Shown: positions 1 through 6,076 of the stretch, one piece after another
How the letters are laid out: the number at the start of each line of letters is the position of its first letter
Numbering within the stretch: position 1 is the first letter of the stretch
From: Gammaproteobacteria bacterium
GTDB taxonomy: Bacteria; Pseudomonadota; Gammaproteobacteria; SZUA-152
Direction: 5' to 3'
DNA length: 6,076 bases
Assembly (NCBI GenBank): GCA_030617485.1
Contig: JAUWVK010000096.1
Location: forward strand, 1-6,076
Notes under the pieces: generated by a model
What the model saw: only the letters and a program-made list of their open reading frames with translations
The model's database searches: none
Told to the model about the DNA's origin: nothing
Made by a program: the position numbers and the translations under genes

Positions 1-483
1 TGGTTTCTCGCCGGCCACTACGGCATTTAACCGACTCTCTGCATCCAGCAAATGCTTCCCCCAGTGCATATAAAAACTGCACTGCCACACATTGATCGCC
101 TGCGCTGGATCAGACTCAAGCAAATCCAGTCCAAATTTCAAATCAAAATACATGTCCGTAAAATCATCTGCCAAACGATCGCAGGACTGTCTGTGCAAAT
201 GAGATTTTCCATAAGCTAGTTTGAGGGTGCGGTCTGACTGCAATACACGATGCAACCGCATATATAACTCGCAACGTTGATCATCATCTGGAAGTCGATA
301 TGGGTTACAAATCCCTTCAGATGGTACCAGCGCAATTACCGCGATGTGTAATCGCGGTAACATTTTTGCCATACGCACCACCCATGTGTTTTCATGGCCA
401 AAATCACCAAAGCAATCGATTAGTTTGCAGTACTCTCTGGCCGCAGCAGCCATACGATTGCTCTGTAGACAAACACTACCCAT
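1..483 (-). CDS. DUF5063-like protein, partial (C-terminus beyond left edge)
   Basis: The minus strand is open for 161 codons from an ATG at 483-481 to the window edge, with no stop reached. An AGAAGGA-type ribosome binding site lies 8 nt upstream (read on the minus strand, about 492-498), which supports this start; a second in-frame ATG is at codon 11. The protein is acidic to neutral and cytosolic-looking, with no signal peptide or membrane segment. An N-terminal helical part (residues about 11-50) leads to DDFTDMYFDLKFGLDLL (about 106-122) and then VWQCSFYMHWGKHLLDA (about 132-148). The pattern 'DLK.GL.L ... W..SFY.HWG.H..DA' is what I recall of the DUF5063 family, which has no established function. 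The assignment is from memory of that motif. The gene is transcribed divergently from thiD. The stretch coding residues about 42-50 contains a perfect inverted repeat, listed separately. Confidence 0.75.
   Translation of the reverse strand, partial: MGSVCLQSNRMAAAAREYCKLIDCFGDFGHENTWVVRMAKMLPRLHIAVIALVPSEGICNPYRLPDDDQRCELYMRLHRVLQSDRTLKLAYGKSHLHRQSCDRLADDFTDMYFDLKFGLDLLESDPAQAINVWQCSFYMHWGKHLLDAESRLNAVVAGEKP
336..360. repeat. Perfect 10-bp inverted repeat inside the DUF5063-like gene
   Basis: Left arm TTACCGCGAT (336-345) and right arm ATCGCGGTAA (351-360) are exact reverse complements separated by the 5-nt loop GTGTA (346-350). The repeat lies about 125-150 nt inside the coding sequence. 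No T-tract follows on either strand, so it does not look like an intrinsic terminator. It could be an mRNA hairpin, a protein-binding palindrome or a coincidence of codons. Confidence 0.6.
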
Positions 484-659
484 TAATCCAGTCCTTCTAA
501 TTTCTTAATTAAAATAAGCTATTAACAGTGTAGACGACCAGACAAAGCCTTGCAGAAACAGAAGGCAAAGCTACTCATTCAGACGCAAGATAAAAATATG
601 CAAACAAATGGTACACTCATGAAGTATCATATTTGCGCATGGAACCTCGGAGCATCACT
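484..659. promoter_or_regulatory. Divergent intergenic region between the DUF5063-like gene and thiD
   Basis: This 176-nt AT-rich spacer must hold the promoters for both flanking genes. On the plus strand the best candidate is an extended -10 element, TGG followed by TACACT at 609-617 (4 of 6 to TATAAT), with no convincing -35 box; it would give a leader of about 35 nt before thiD. On the minus strand only weak AT-rich candidates are visible, including a TTGTCT at 545-540. I do not see the conserved blocks of a TPP (THI-box) riboswitch ahead of thiD. Confidence 0.35.
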
Positions 660-1493
660 ATGACCGAAATCTCGACAATCCCCGTGGTAATGACTTTCGC
701 TGGTAGTGATCCCAGCGGTGGCGCTGGCTTACAGGCGGACATCGAAACACTTGCCAGCATGGGCTGTCATGCCACCCCGGTGATTACCGCCGTCACCGTT
801 CAGGACACGCAGCAATTATTCCGCTTTCAGGCCATGAGTGCCTCACTGGTTATTGAACAGGCGCGGGCCGTACTTGAGGATATCCCCATCGCCGCCTTCA
901 AAATTGGCATGCTGGGCAGCGTGGAAAATGTCGAAGCTGTTCATACCATTTTGATAGATTACCCTGACGCGCCCGTAGTACTCGATCCACTCATTACAGC
1001 TGGTGGTGGCGGTAATCTTGCCGATGATGAACTTGTAGACGCAATGGTTAACCTGCTTTTTCCGCTCGCGACCGTACTAACTCCCAATAGCGAAGAAGCT
1101 CGAGCCTTCGCACCGGAGGCAGACAATCTGGATGCCTGCGCACAGGAACTTCTGGATTTGGGCAGTGAATACATTCTTATAACCGGTACCCACGAAAGCA
1201 CACCTCACGTGATCAACCGCCTCTATGGCGACCATCGTTTACTGGAAAGTTATACCTGGAATCGATTGCCCGCCAGTTACCACGGTTCCGGCTGCACTCT
1301 GGCCACTGCGATAGCGGCGCTACTGGCGCAAGGCATGGATCCAAAAACTGCTATTCATGAAGCGCAGGAATATGCCTGGGAAGCTCTCAGCAATGGTTAT
1401 CGCATCGGCATGGGCCAACACATCCCCAACCGACTTTTTTGGGCGAAGGGTGATGACGACGAAGAGCTACCGGAAAATAATCGGCTGCATTAA
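660..1493 (+). CDS. thiD: Hydroxymethylpyrimidine/phosphomethylpyrimidine kinase ThiD
   Basis: ThiD phosphorylates 4-amino-5-hydroxymethyl-2-methylpyrimidine (HMP), and then HMP phosphate, to the pyrophosphate used by ThiE in thiamine synthesis; it is a cytosolic ribokinase-fold enzyme. I chose the ATG at 660 (277 aa) because a CGGAG ribosome binding site sits 7 nt upstream and because the protein then begins shortly before the family's N-terminal strand. In-frame TTG at 633 and ATG at 639 would add 9 or 7 residues with no better site. Motifs: AGSDPSGGAGLQAD (14-27, substrate-binding N-terminus), KIGML (81-85), VVLDP (106-110), TPNSEE (141-146), and YHGSGCTL (207-214) carrying the anion hole and catalytic Cys212. 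The length is close to the usual 260-280. Where E. coli ThiD has MKGGH, this protein has ITGTH (174-178), a form I associate with pseudomonad-type ThiD. thiE follows after 29 nt, so the two are probably co-transcribed. Confidence 0.95.
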   Translation: MTEISTIPVVMTFAGSDPSGGAGLQADIETLASMGCHATPVITAVTVQDTQQLFRFQAMSASLVIEQARAVLEDIPIAAFKIGMLGSVENVEAVHTILIDYPDAPVVLDPLITAGGGGNLADDELVDAMVNLLFPLATVLTPNSEEARAFAPEADNLDACAQELLDLGSEYILITGTHESTPHVINRLYGDHRLLESYTWNRLPASYHGSGCTLATAIAALLAQGMDPKTAIHEAQEYAWEALSNGYRIGMGQHIPNRLFWAKGDDDEELPENNRLH

Positions 1494-1510
1494 CTCTCCG
1501 TCAATGCAGC
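1484..1510 (+). repeat. 7-bp inverted repeat at the thiD-thiE junction
   Basis: GCTGCAT (1484-1490) and ATGCAGC (1504-1510) are exact reverse complements separated by 13 nt. The first arm covers the last codons of thiD, the loop contains its stop codon, and the second arm ends 12 nt before the thiE GTG. No run of T follows, so it is not an intrinsic terminator. An RNA hairpin here would sit just upstream of the thiE initiation region and could affect translation or processing, but this is inference. Confidence 0.45.
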
Positions 1511-1522
1511 AAGACATACACT

Positions 1523-2155
1523 GTGAAAACCTATCGTAATAAATTAACTGGCCTTTACGCTATTACTGATGCCTCAGTAAATAATCCTCAAAAAATCATC
1601 CCCGATATTGAGCAAGCGCTGCGCGGCGGTGCACGCGTAATCCAATACCGCGATAAATCAGGTAATCAAGCACTACGCCTGGAAACCTGCCATGCAATAC
1701 GCAAACTCACAAAAGAGTTTGATGCTGTTTTTATTGTTAACGACGACATTGAACTAGCTCTGACGACAGGGGCCGATGGTGTTCATCTTGGCAAGGAAGA
1801 TACGTGTTTGACGGACGCCCGAAAGCAATTGGGTGAAAATGCCATTATCGGCATTTCCTGTTACAACCGTTTTGATCTGGCTGAGCAGGCAACAAAAAAA
1901 GGGGCCAACTACATTGCCTTTGGACGATTTTTTCCCTCACGCACCAAACCCGATGCGGTGACAGCAGAAATCAGTCTGTTAAAACAAGCTAAACAGGAGC
2001 TGGACGTACCTGTTGTGGCTATTGGTGGGATTACTATTGAAAATGGTAAGGAGTTAATTCAGGCAGGTGCAGATATGTTGGCAGTCGTGGATAGCATTTT
2101 TGGTCAAACCAATATCGAGGCGACTGCCAAACAGTATCGCTCCCTGTTTTCCTAA
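1523..2155 (+). CDS. thiE: Thiamine-phosphate synthase ThiE
   Basis: ThiE joins HMP pyrophosphate (from ThiD) with hydroxyethylthiazole phosphate to form thiamine phosphate, releasing pyrophosphate. It is a cytosolic TIM-barrel enzyme. The 210-aa length is typical. Motifs in order: GLYAITD (10-16, first strand), VIQYRDK (39-45, pyrimidine/pyrophosphate site), VNDD (72-75, metal-binding region), GADGVHLG (83-90), IGISCYN (109-115), AFGRFFPSRTKPDA (132-145, the family's G-x-hydrophobic-FP-x-x-TK loop), VVAIGGI (165-171) and LAVVDSIF (186-193, where other members have VVSAIF-like sequence). The start is a GTG; no ATG lies in frame nearby, and the first barrel strand begins only 10 residues in. 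There is no strong Shine-Dalgarno sequence, which may mean translation is coupled to thiD, 29 nt upstream. It is likely co-transcribed with thiD. Confidence 0.95.
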   Translation: MKTYRNKLTGLYAITDASVNNPQKIIPDIEQALRGGARVIQYRDKSGNQALRLETCHAIRKLTKEFDAVFIVNDDIELALTTGADGVHLGKEDTCLTDARKQLGENAIIGISCYNRFDLAEQATKKGANYIAFGRFFPSRTKPDAVTAEISLLKQAKQELDVPVVAIGGITIENGKELIQAGADMLAVVDSIFGQTNIEATAKQYRSLFS

Positions 2156-2197
2156 CTAATTCCTGATTATTTTCCTAAAACGAACCATACTTATCTA

Positions 2198-2632
2198 ATG
2201 ATCCAGCCCAAACAAAGCCTTTACGATGCCATCGGTGGATTGCCTATCATACAAAAGGTACACAAGATTTTTTACGATAAAGTGTATGCGGATGACTGGC
2301 TAAAACAATTTTTTGCTGGTTTTGACCAACAAATTATCGAAGACAAGCAAACCAGCTTCATGGGCGACAAAATGGGCGGCCCCAAATATCTGGGAAAACC
2401 ACTTAAACAAGTGCATGAAAATATGTACATCTCCAGAGAACTTTTTGAACGACGGCATACTTTGTTAAATGAATCTTTACAGGAAACAGGTATTAAGCCT
2501 GAACTTATGGATCGCTGGCTTAAAATTGATAATGCTTTCATGAAAACCGTTTTCAAGGGTTCCATCGAATCTTTTTACCGAGACTACTCATTCCCCTTCA
2601 AGCAACGGATTATTTTCCCCAAACCAGACTAA
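2198..2632 (+). CDS. Truncated haemoglobin (2/2 globin)
   Basis: A 144-aa small globin predicted to bind haem and, by family, O2, NO or related ligands in the cytosol; the physiological role cannot be read from sequence. The region SLYDAIGG (7-14) matches the N-terminal helix of truncated haemoglobins. FY at 25-26 fits the B9-B10 pair, making Tyr26 the likely distal B10 residue. FMGDKMGGPKYLGKPL (54-69) matches the FxxxxxGG-x-x-KY-x-G segment at the E-F corner, and His73 in KQVHENM is the likely proximal F8 haem ligand. Gln51 is a plausible E7 residue. Residues 121-144 are an extra, basic-aromatic C-terminal tail beyond the globin core. The motifs look nearest to group I, but the subgroup is uncertain. 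The gene starts 42 nt after thiE with no clear ribosome binding site. GC is about 39% (hand count over 2221-2630), lower than the 53-57% of sampled thiD and hemL blocks, consistent with later insertion, though weakly so. Confidence 0.85.
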   Translation: MIQPKQSLYDAIGGLPIIQKVHKIFYDKVYADDWLKQFFAGFDQQIIEDKQTSFMGDKMGGPKYLGKPLKQVHENMYISRELFERRHTLLNESLQETGIKPELMDRWLKIDNAFMKTVFKGSIESFYRDYSFPFKQRIIFPKPD

Positions 2633-2649
2633 TTTTTTGTGGACGTTAC

Positions 2650-2678
2650 TCGTCACTGTTCACCCAAAAATCTAAAAT
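2650..2678 (+). promoter_or_regulatory. Candidate sigma70 promoter upstream of hemL
   Basis: TCGTCA (2650-2655, 4 of 6 to TTGACA) and TAAAAT (2673-2678, 5 of 6 to TATAAT) are separated by exactly 17 nt. The pair lies in the 181-nt gap between the globin and hemL, a gap long enough to need its own promoter. A second, weaker pair is TTGCGG (2694-2699) with CAAAAT (2717-2722), also at 17 nt. Both lie upstream of the hairpin at 2731-2764, so transcripts would have to read through it. Confidence 0.3.
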
Positions 2679-2730
2679 AGACCACTTTCTCCGTTGCGGG
2701 AAAGCCCAAAACATCGCAAAATATGCCCCC

Positions 2731-2764
2731 TTGATTCTGTCTTCATTTGAATCAATGTTTTTTT
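2731..2764 (+). terminator. Weak hairpin plus T-tract between the globin gene and hemL
   Basis: TTGATTC (2731-2737) and GAATCAA (2749-2755) are exact reverse complements around an 11-nt loop, and seven T residues follow at 2758-2764. The layout is that of an intrinsic terminator, which would end the thiD-thiE-globin transcript. The stem is short and holds only two G-C pairs, so termination would be partial at best. Its position downstream of candidate hemL promoters leaves open an attenuator-like role. Confidence 0.4.
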
Positions 2765-2813
2765 AAATATTCCCTGTTCTCTTTAATCACAATAAAAGCA
2801 AAGGTTTGTAGCC

Positions 2814-4094
2814 ATGACACGTTCCCACGATCTTTTCCAGGATGCCCAACAACACATCCCCGGCGGTGTAAATTCACCGGTACGCGCCTTTCGCGGCGTG
2901 GGTGGTGACCCGATATTCTTCAAACAGGGCGATGGAGCGTATGTTGTCGATGAGGATGACAATCGATACGTAGACTACGTAGGATCCTGGGGCCCAATGA
3001 TTGTGGGACACTCCCACCCTGAGGTATTAGCTGCCGTAAAAGAGGCCATTACTCATGGTCTGGGTTTTGGTGCTCCTACACGAATCGAGACCACCATGGC
3101 AGACAAAGTCTGCGAACTCGTACCTTCCGTAGAAATGGTGCGTATGGTGAGTTCCGGCACCGAGGCCACCATGAGTGCCATTCGCCTGGCACGAGGGTTT
3201 ACTGGACGCGACAAAATCGTCAAATTCGAAGGCTGCTACCACGGTCACTCGGATTCATTGCTGGTAAAAGCCGGTTCTGGTGCCCTGACCCTGGGTGTAC
3301 CCACTTCACCCGGCGTACCCGCTGCACTGGCCGAACACACCATCACCCTCGACTACAACCATATTGATTCTGTCAAAGAGGCCTTTTCACACGTAGGCCA
3401 GCAGGTAGCCTGCATCATCGTGGAACCCGTCGCCGGCAATATGAACTGCATTCCGCCAGTGCCTGGCTTCCTCGAAGGCTTACGCGAGATTTGTGATGAA
3501 TACGGCACGGTGCTGATTTTCGATGAAGTGATGACGGGTTTCCGGGTCTCCCTCGGCGGCGCTCAACAACATTATGGTGTGACACCGGATCTCACCACCC
3601 TGGGAAAGGTCATTGGTGGTGGTCTGCCCGTGGGTGCCTTCGGTGGAAAAAAAGAAATTATGGAACACACCGCCCCGCTAGGTCCGGTCTATCAAGCCGG
3701 CACACTATCGGGTAACCCTGTTTCCATGGCCGCTGGCCTTAAAAACCTGGAACTGATTTCTGCCCCCGGCTTCCATGACAACCTCAGCAAAACCGCAGTA
3801 AAACTTTGCTCCGGATTGAAAGAAAGAGCCAGCGCTGCGGGTATCCCTCTGACTACCAACCAGGTGGGCGGCATGTTTGGTTTCTTTTTTAGCGATGCCG
3901 AAAGTGTGAATGACTTTTATCATGTCACCCAGTGCAACATCGACCGTTTCAAATTATTTTTCCACGGCATGCTAGAACAAGGTGTGTATTTGGCACCTTC
4001 TGCTTATGAGACAGGATTTGTATCAAGCGCACACGGCGAAACTGAAATTAACGCCACCCTCGATGCCGCTGAGAAGGTATTCGCCAGCCTGTGA
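2814..4094 (+). CDS. hemL: Glutamate-1-semialdehyde 2,1-aminomutase HemL
   Basis: HemL converts glutamate-1-semialdehyde to 5-aminolevulinate in the C5 (glutamyl-tRNA) route to haem and other tetrapyrroles. It is a cytosolic PLP enzyme of the class III aminotransferase fold, usually a dimer. The 426-aa length equals that of E. coli HemL. Motifs: [12 protein letters not shown] (15-26), [12 protein letters not shown] (58-69), [15 protein letters not shown] (113-127, PLP phosphate region), [10 protein letters not shown] (138-147), FDEVMTGFR (236-244, with the PLP-ring Asp237), [18 protein letters not shown] (261-278, with the PLP Schiff-base Lys265) and [10 protein letters not shown] (293-302). 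The C-terminal [15 protein letters not shown] (393-407) is also typical. The ATG at 2814 has AAAGG 9 nt upstream and begins right at the conserved N-terminus. The gene has a 181-nt upstream gap and probably its own promoter. It appears intact, with no missing active-site residue. Confidence 0.97.
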   Translation: MTRSHDLFQDAQQHIPGGVNSPVRAFRGVGGDPIFFKQGDGAYVVDEDDNRYVDYVGSWGPMIVGHSHPEVLAAVKEAITHGLGFGAPTRIETTMADKVCELVPSVEMVRMVSSGTEATMSAIRLARGFTGRDKIVKFEGCYHGHSDSLLVKAGSGALTLGVPTSPGVPAALAEHTITLDYNHIDSVKEAFSHVGQQVACIIVEPVAGNMNCIPPVPGFLEGLREICDEYGTVLIFDEVMTGFRVSLGGAQQHYGVTPDLTTLGKVIGGGLPVGAFGGKKEIMEHTAPLGPVYQAGTLSGNPVSMAAGLKNLELISAPGFHDNLSKTAVKLCSGLKERASAAGIPLTTNQVGGMFGFFFSDAESVNDFYHVTQCNIDRFKLFFHGMLEQGVYLAPSAYETGFVSSAHGETEINATLDAAEKVFASL

Positions 4095-4186
4095 TACCTC
4101 GTTTTTTGAGCGAAAATTCGTTAGCCACAAAAATACCGAAGCAAAGCCATAAATATGTGTAAATAATATCCAGCCCGATGTCTTTG

Positions 4187-4214
4187 CCTGCTACACTGCG
4201 GGACAAGTTTTTTT
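4187..4214 (+). terminator. Weak candidate terminator after hemL
   Basis: CCTGC (4187-4191) can pair with GCGGG (4198-4202) around a 6-nt loop, giving a 5-bp stem with one G-U pair. A run of seven T follows at 4208-4214, but only after a 5-nt gap, which is longer than usual. It lies in the 132-nt spacer after hemL and just ahead of the next start codon, so it may be a poor terminator or no terminator at all. No better candidate is visible in the spacer, and I found no convincing promoter for the downstream gene. Confidence 0.25.
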
Positions 4215-4226
4215 GGATAATGCTAT

Positions 4227-6076
4227 ATGACGAAGCGACAGTTTGCCTTTGCCTGTTTGTTGTTCTCAACCACCAGCATATTTCCCGTTAGCGTTTATAG
4301 CGCCCTGACACAAGACCCTGCCTTAAACTGGCATACCCTCTATACAGATCATTTCGAAATCCATTTTCATGATGGCGAAAAAAAACTCGCCCATGAAGTC
4401 GCCGATATTTCCGAACGCGTCCATGACAGGCTTAGCAAGACATTTAACTGGACGCCAAAATCCCGCACCCAGGTAGTACTCACAGACCGTTTCGATTTCT
4501 CCAATGGCCTGGCATACCCTATGCCCCGAAACCGGATGCAATTAATTGTTAATGCCCCGGACAGTTTCAGCAGCCTGGGAGATTACGATGATTGGCTGGA
4601 ACTCCTCATCACGCATGAATACACCCACATCCTGCATTTCGATAAAGCCAGCGGAATACCTCTAGCACTAAGAAGTGTGTTTGGGCGATTTATCTTTCTA
4701 TTTCCCAACCTGATACAACCTCCCTGGCTTATTGAAGGTCTGGCTACCCATAAGGAAACAGATGACGAACATGGCGTTGGCCGAGGCCAAAACTCTTATT
4801 ACAGAATGCTGATGCGCCTGGAAGTAAAGAATGGTATTAAGCCGCTAAGCCAGGTAAACCAACCGTTGGTGAGCTGGCCTATGAACACAAGTCGTTATCT
4901 ATATGGCGTTTATTTCCATAACTTCATTGTTTCGCGCTACGGTGAAGAAAAAATTCAGGAACTTATAGAAAACTATAGCGACAACATAATACCGCTGGCT
5001 ATAAACAGTAACAGCCAGAAAGTTCTCGGCAAAACAATGAATGAACTGTGGGAAGAATTTAGAGATTATCTGAAAAATGAATTTTCACCCGAAATACAAA
5101 AAATTAGAAAAGCAGGCGTTACTGTTGGCAAGCAATTAACCCACTCCGGATATTTTAATACCTCACCCAAAACCACACCCAACGGTGACGTGTATTTTAT
5201 TCAACGGGATATGCAAAGCGAATCACGCCTAATGGTAATCAGAAAAGGAAAAAATAAACCCTACGAAATTACTGAAACACGCGGCCGTTACTTCGACATT
5301 CACCCACAGGCCGGCATTGTTATCACAGAGCTGGATGCATTTAACAATACTAATATATTTTCAGACGTATACAGAATAAACGCAAGCAATGGGCATAAAA
5401 CACAAATCACTCATGGCGGTCGCTATCTCTATGCAAGCTGGAGCCCCGACGGAAAGAACATCATTGCAGTGCATAACGAACTTGGTGAAAACGCCTTACA
5501 TTTACTGGATGATAATGGGAGCTTCTTAAGGAAACTGTGGCAGGGCAACAATAAAACCGTTCTTGGACCACCCGATTGGTCCCCCCATCACAATAAGCTC
5601 GTTGTTTCTGTGTGGAGACCTGAAACACAGTGGAATCTTGAAATATTCGACATGAACCTTAATCAATGGAAACAACTCACCCACAGCAAAAATATCGAGA
5701 CAACACCACAGTTTACAGCCAACGGTCAGGAAATTATTTTTAGCGCGGATTATAACGGTGTATTTAATCTCCAAAGATTTAATCTCGCTAACGGAAACAT
5801 CACCACGCTTAGCAATGTAATCGGTGGTGCTTTTTCACCAGCCCCAACGAACCATAACAACTCCGGGGACAGACGGGGAATATATTACACCGCTACCGGT
5901 AAAAATGGCTTTGATTTATTTTACGTAGATAAACCTATTAATACGCCAGCCATCCGGAACAATAAACCATTCAAAGCAACTAATGCGATCAAACCCTCCA
6001 GTAAAAATGCAAATAAAGTTCTTAAAGAATCGCACCGAAATAATTCAATTGAAGATTACGATGCATTCTCACGGAT
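4227..6076 (+). CDS. Secreted gluzincin-type metallopeptidase with TolB/PD40-like propeller, partial (3' end beyond right edge)
   Basis: The frame is open for 616 codons from an ATG at 4227 to the window edge. Residues 1-26 look like a Sec signal peptide: basic MTKRQ, a hydrophobic core, and a likely cut near VYSA, with no convincing lipobox, so the protein should enter the periplasm or outer membrane. Residues about 36-285 resemble the peptidase MA-like family: HEYTH at 130-134 gives the HExxH zinc site (His130, Glu131, His134), and WLIEGLA (168-174) supplies Glu170 as the likely third ligand, as in gluzincins. Residues about 300-570 hold six TolB/PD40-type repeats, marked by TPNG (317), HPQAG (359), SPDG (406), SPHHN (452), TANG (497) and SPAPTN (537), at 40-47 residue spacing, which suggests one six-bladed propeller. 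The last visible residues are a charged linker ending DYDAFSR. Related proteins often continue into an outer-membrane barrel, but that part is not in view. The substrate is unknown. A weak TTGGA site precedes the start by 9 nt. Confidence 0.8.
   Translation, partial: MTKRQFAFACLLFSTTSIFPVSVYSALTQDPALNWHTLYTDHFEIHFHDGEKKLAHEVADISERVHDRLSKTFNWTPKSRTQVVLTDRFDFSNGLAYPMPRNRMQLIVNAPDSFSSLGDYDDWLELLITHEYTHILHFDKASGIPLALRSVFGRFIFLFPNLIQPPWLIEGLATHKETDDEHGVGRGQNSYYRMLMRLEVKNGIKPLSQVNQPLVSWPMNTSRYLYGVYFHNFIVSRYGEEKIQELIENYSDNIIPLAINSNSQKVLGKTMNELWEEFRDYLKNEFSPEIQKIRKAGVTVGKQLTHSGYFNTSPKTTPNGDVYFIQRDMQSESRLMVIRKGKNKPYEITETRGRYFDIHPQAGIVITELDAFNNTNIFSDVYRINASNGHKTQITHGGRYLYASWSPDGKNIIAVHNELGENALHLLDDNGSFLRKLWQGNNKTVLGPPDWSPHHNKLVVSVWRPETQWNLEIFDMNLNQWKQLTHSKNIETTPQFTANGQEIIFSADYNGVFNLQRFNLANGNITTLSNVIGGAFSPAPTNHNNSGDRRGIYYTATGKNGFDLFYVDKPINTPAIRNNKPFKATNAIKPSSKNANKVLKESHRNNSIEDYDAFSR

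Noticed and set aside
300..500. Plus-strand reading frame of 66 codons
   Set aside because: It lies opposite the minus-strand DUF5063-like gene, has no family-like motif and no ribosome binding site; it is a shadow frame.
484..659. Possible TPP (THI-box) riboswitch upstream of thiD
   Set aside because: I looked for the conserved CTGAGA-type and ACCTGATC/GGATAATGCC-type blocks and found neither.
1357..1539. Plus-strand frame of 60 codons overlapping the thiD end and thiE start
   Set aside because: It is out of frame with two well-identified genes and has no recognisable protein features.
2633..2638. Six T residues right after the globin stop codon as a terminator
   Set aside because: No hairpin with a reasonable stem precedes the T-run.
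4236..4256. Lipoprotein signal (lipobox) at Cys10 of the metallopeptidase
   Set aside because: The Cys comes only ten residues from the start, before a hydrophobic core is complete, so an ordinary Sec signal with cleavage near residue 26 fits better.
4048..4541. Minus-strand frames opposite the hemL end and the metallopeptidase start
   Set aside because: They oppose a strongly supported hemL and a signal-peptide-bearing gene with clear motifs, and show no family features themselves.
5526..5774. Minus-strand frame of 82 codons
   Set aside because: It lies fully within the propeller repeats of the plus-strand gene, where the plus-strand frame has regular PD40-like motifs.

Overview
The window looks like a chromosomal segment of a gammaproteobacterium. 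The best fit is a Pseudomonas/Cellvibrio-like lineage: the order thiD-thiE-hemL is, from memory, the one found in Pseudomonas, the ThiD carries the LITGTHE-type segment I associate with that group, and GC content is moderate (roughly 37-57% in hand-counted blocks). This placement is inferred from gene order and protein character and was not tested by a search.

Layout. (1) Positions 1-483, minus strand: the N-terminal 161 codons of a DUF5063-like protein whose C-terminus lies beyond the left edge. (2) Positions 484-659: a divergent intergenic region serving this gene and thiD; no TPP riboswitch is visible. (3) Plus strand: thiD (660-1493), thiE (1523-2155), a truncated haemoglobin (2198-2632) and hemL (2814-4094). 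(4) Positions 4095-4226: a short spacer with a weak terminator-like hairpin. (5) From 4227 to the right edge, plus strand: a large gene open at its 3' end. It encodes a predicted secreted protein with a gluzincin-type metallopeptidase domain (HEYTH, then WLIEGLA) followed by six TolB/PD40-like beta-propeller repeats.

How the genes fit together. ThiD and ThiE catalyse consecutive steps of thiamine phosphate synthesis: phosphorylation of the hydroxymethylpyrimidine moiety, then its coupling to the thiazole. HemL makes 5-aminolevulinate, the precursor of all tetrapyrroles. The small globin between thiE and hemL would bind haem, the end product of the HemL pathway, and interrupts the otherwise familiar thiD-thiE-hemL order. 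The two outer genes have no clear link to cofactor synthesis.

The two edge genes run off the window and are therefore partial here. I see no mobile element, CRISPR array, tRNA or rRNA. The least ordinary items are the metallopeptidase/propeller protein, the globin insertion, and several small inverted repeats (inside the DUF5063 gene, between thiD and thiE, and upstream of hemL).
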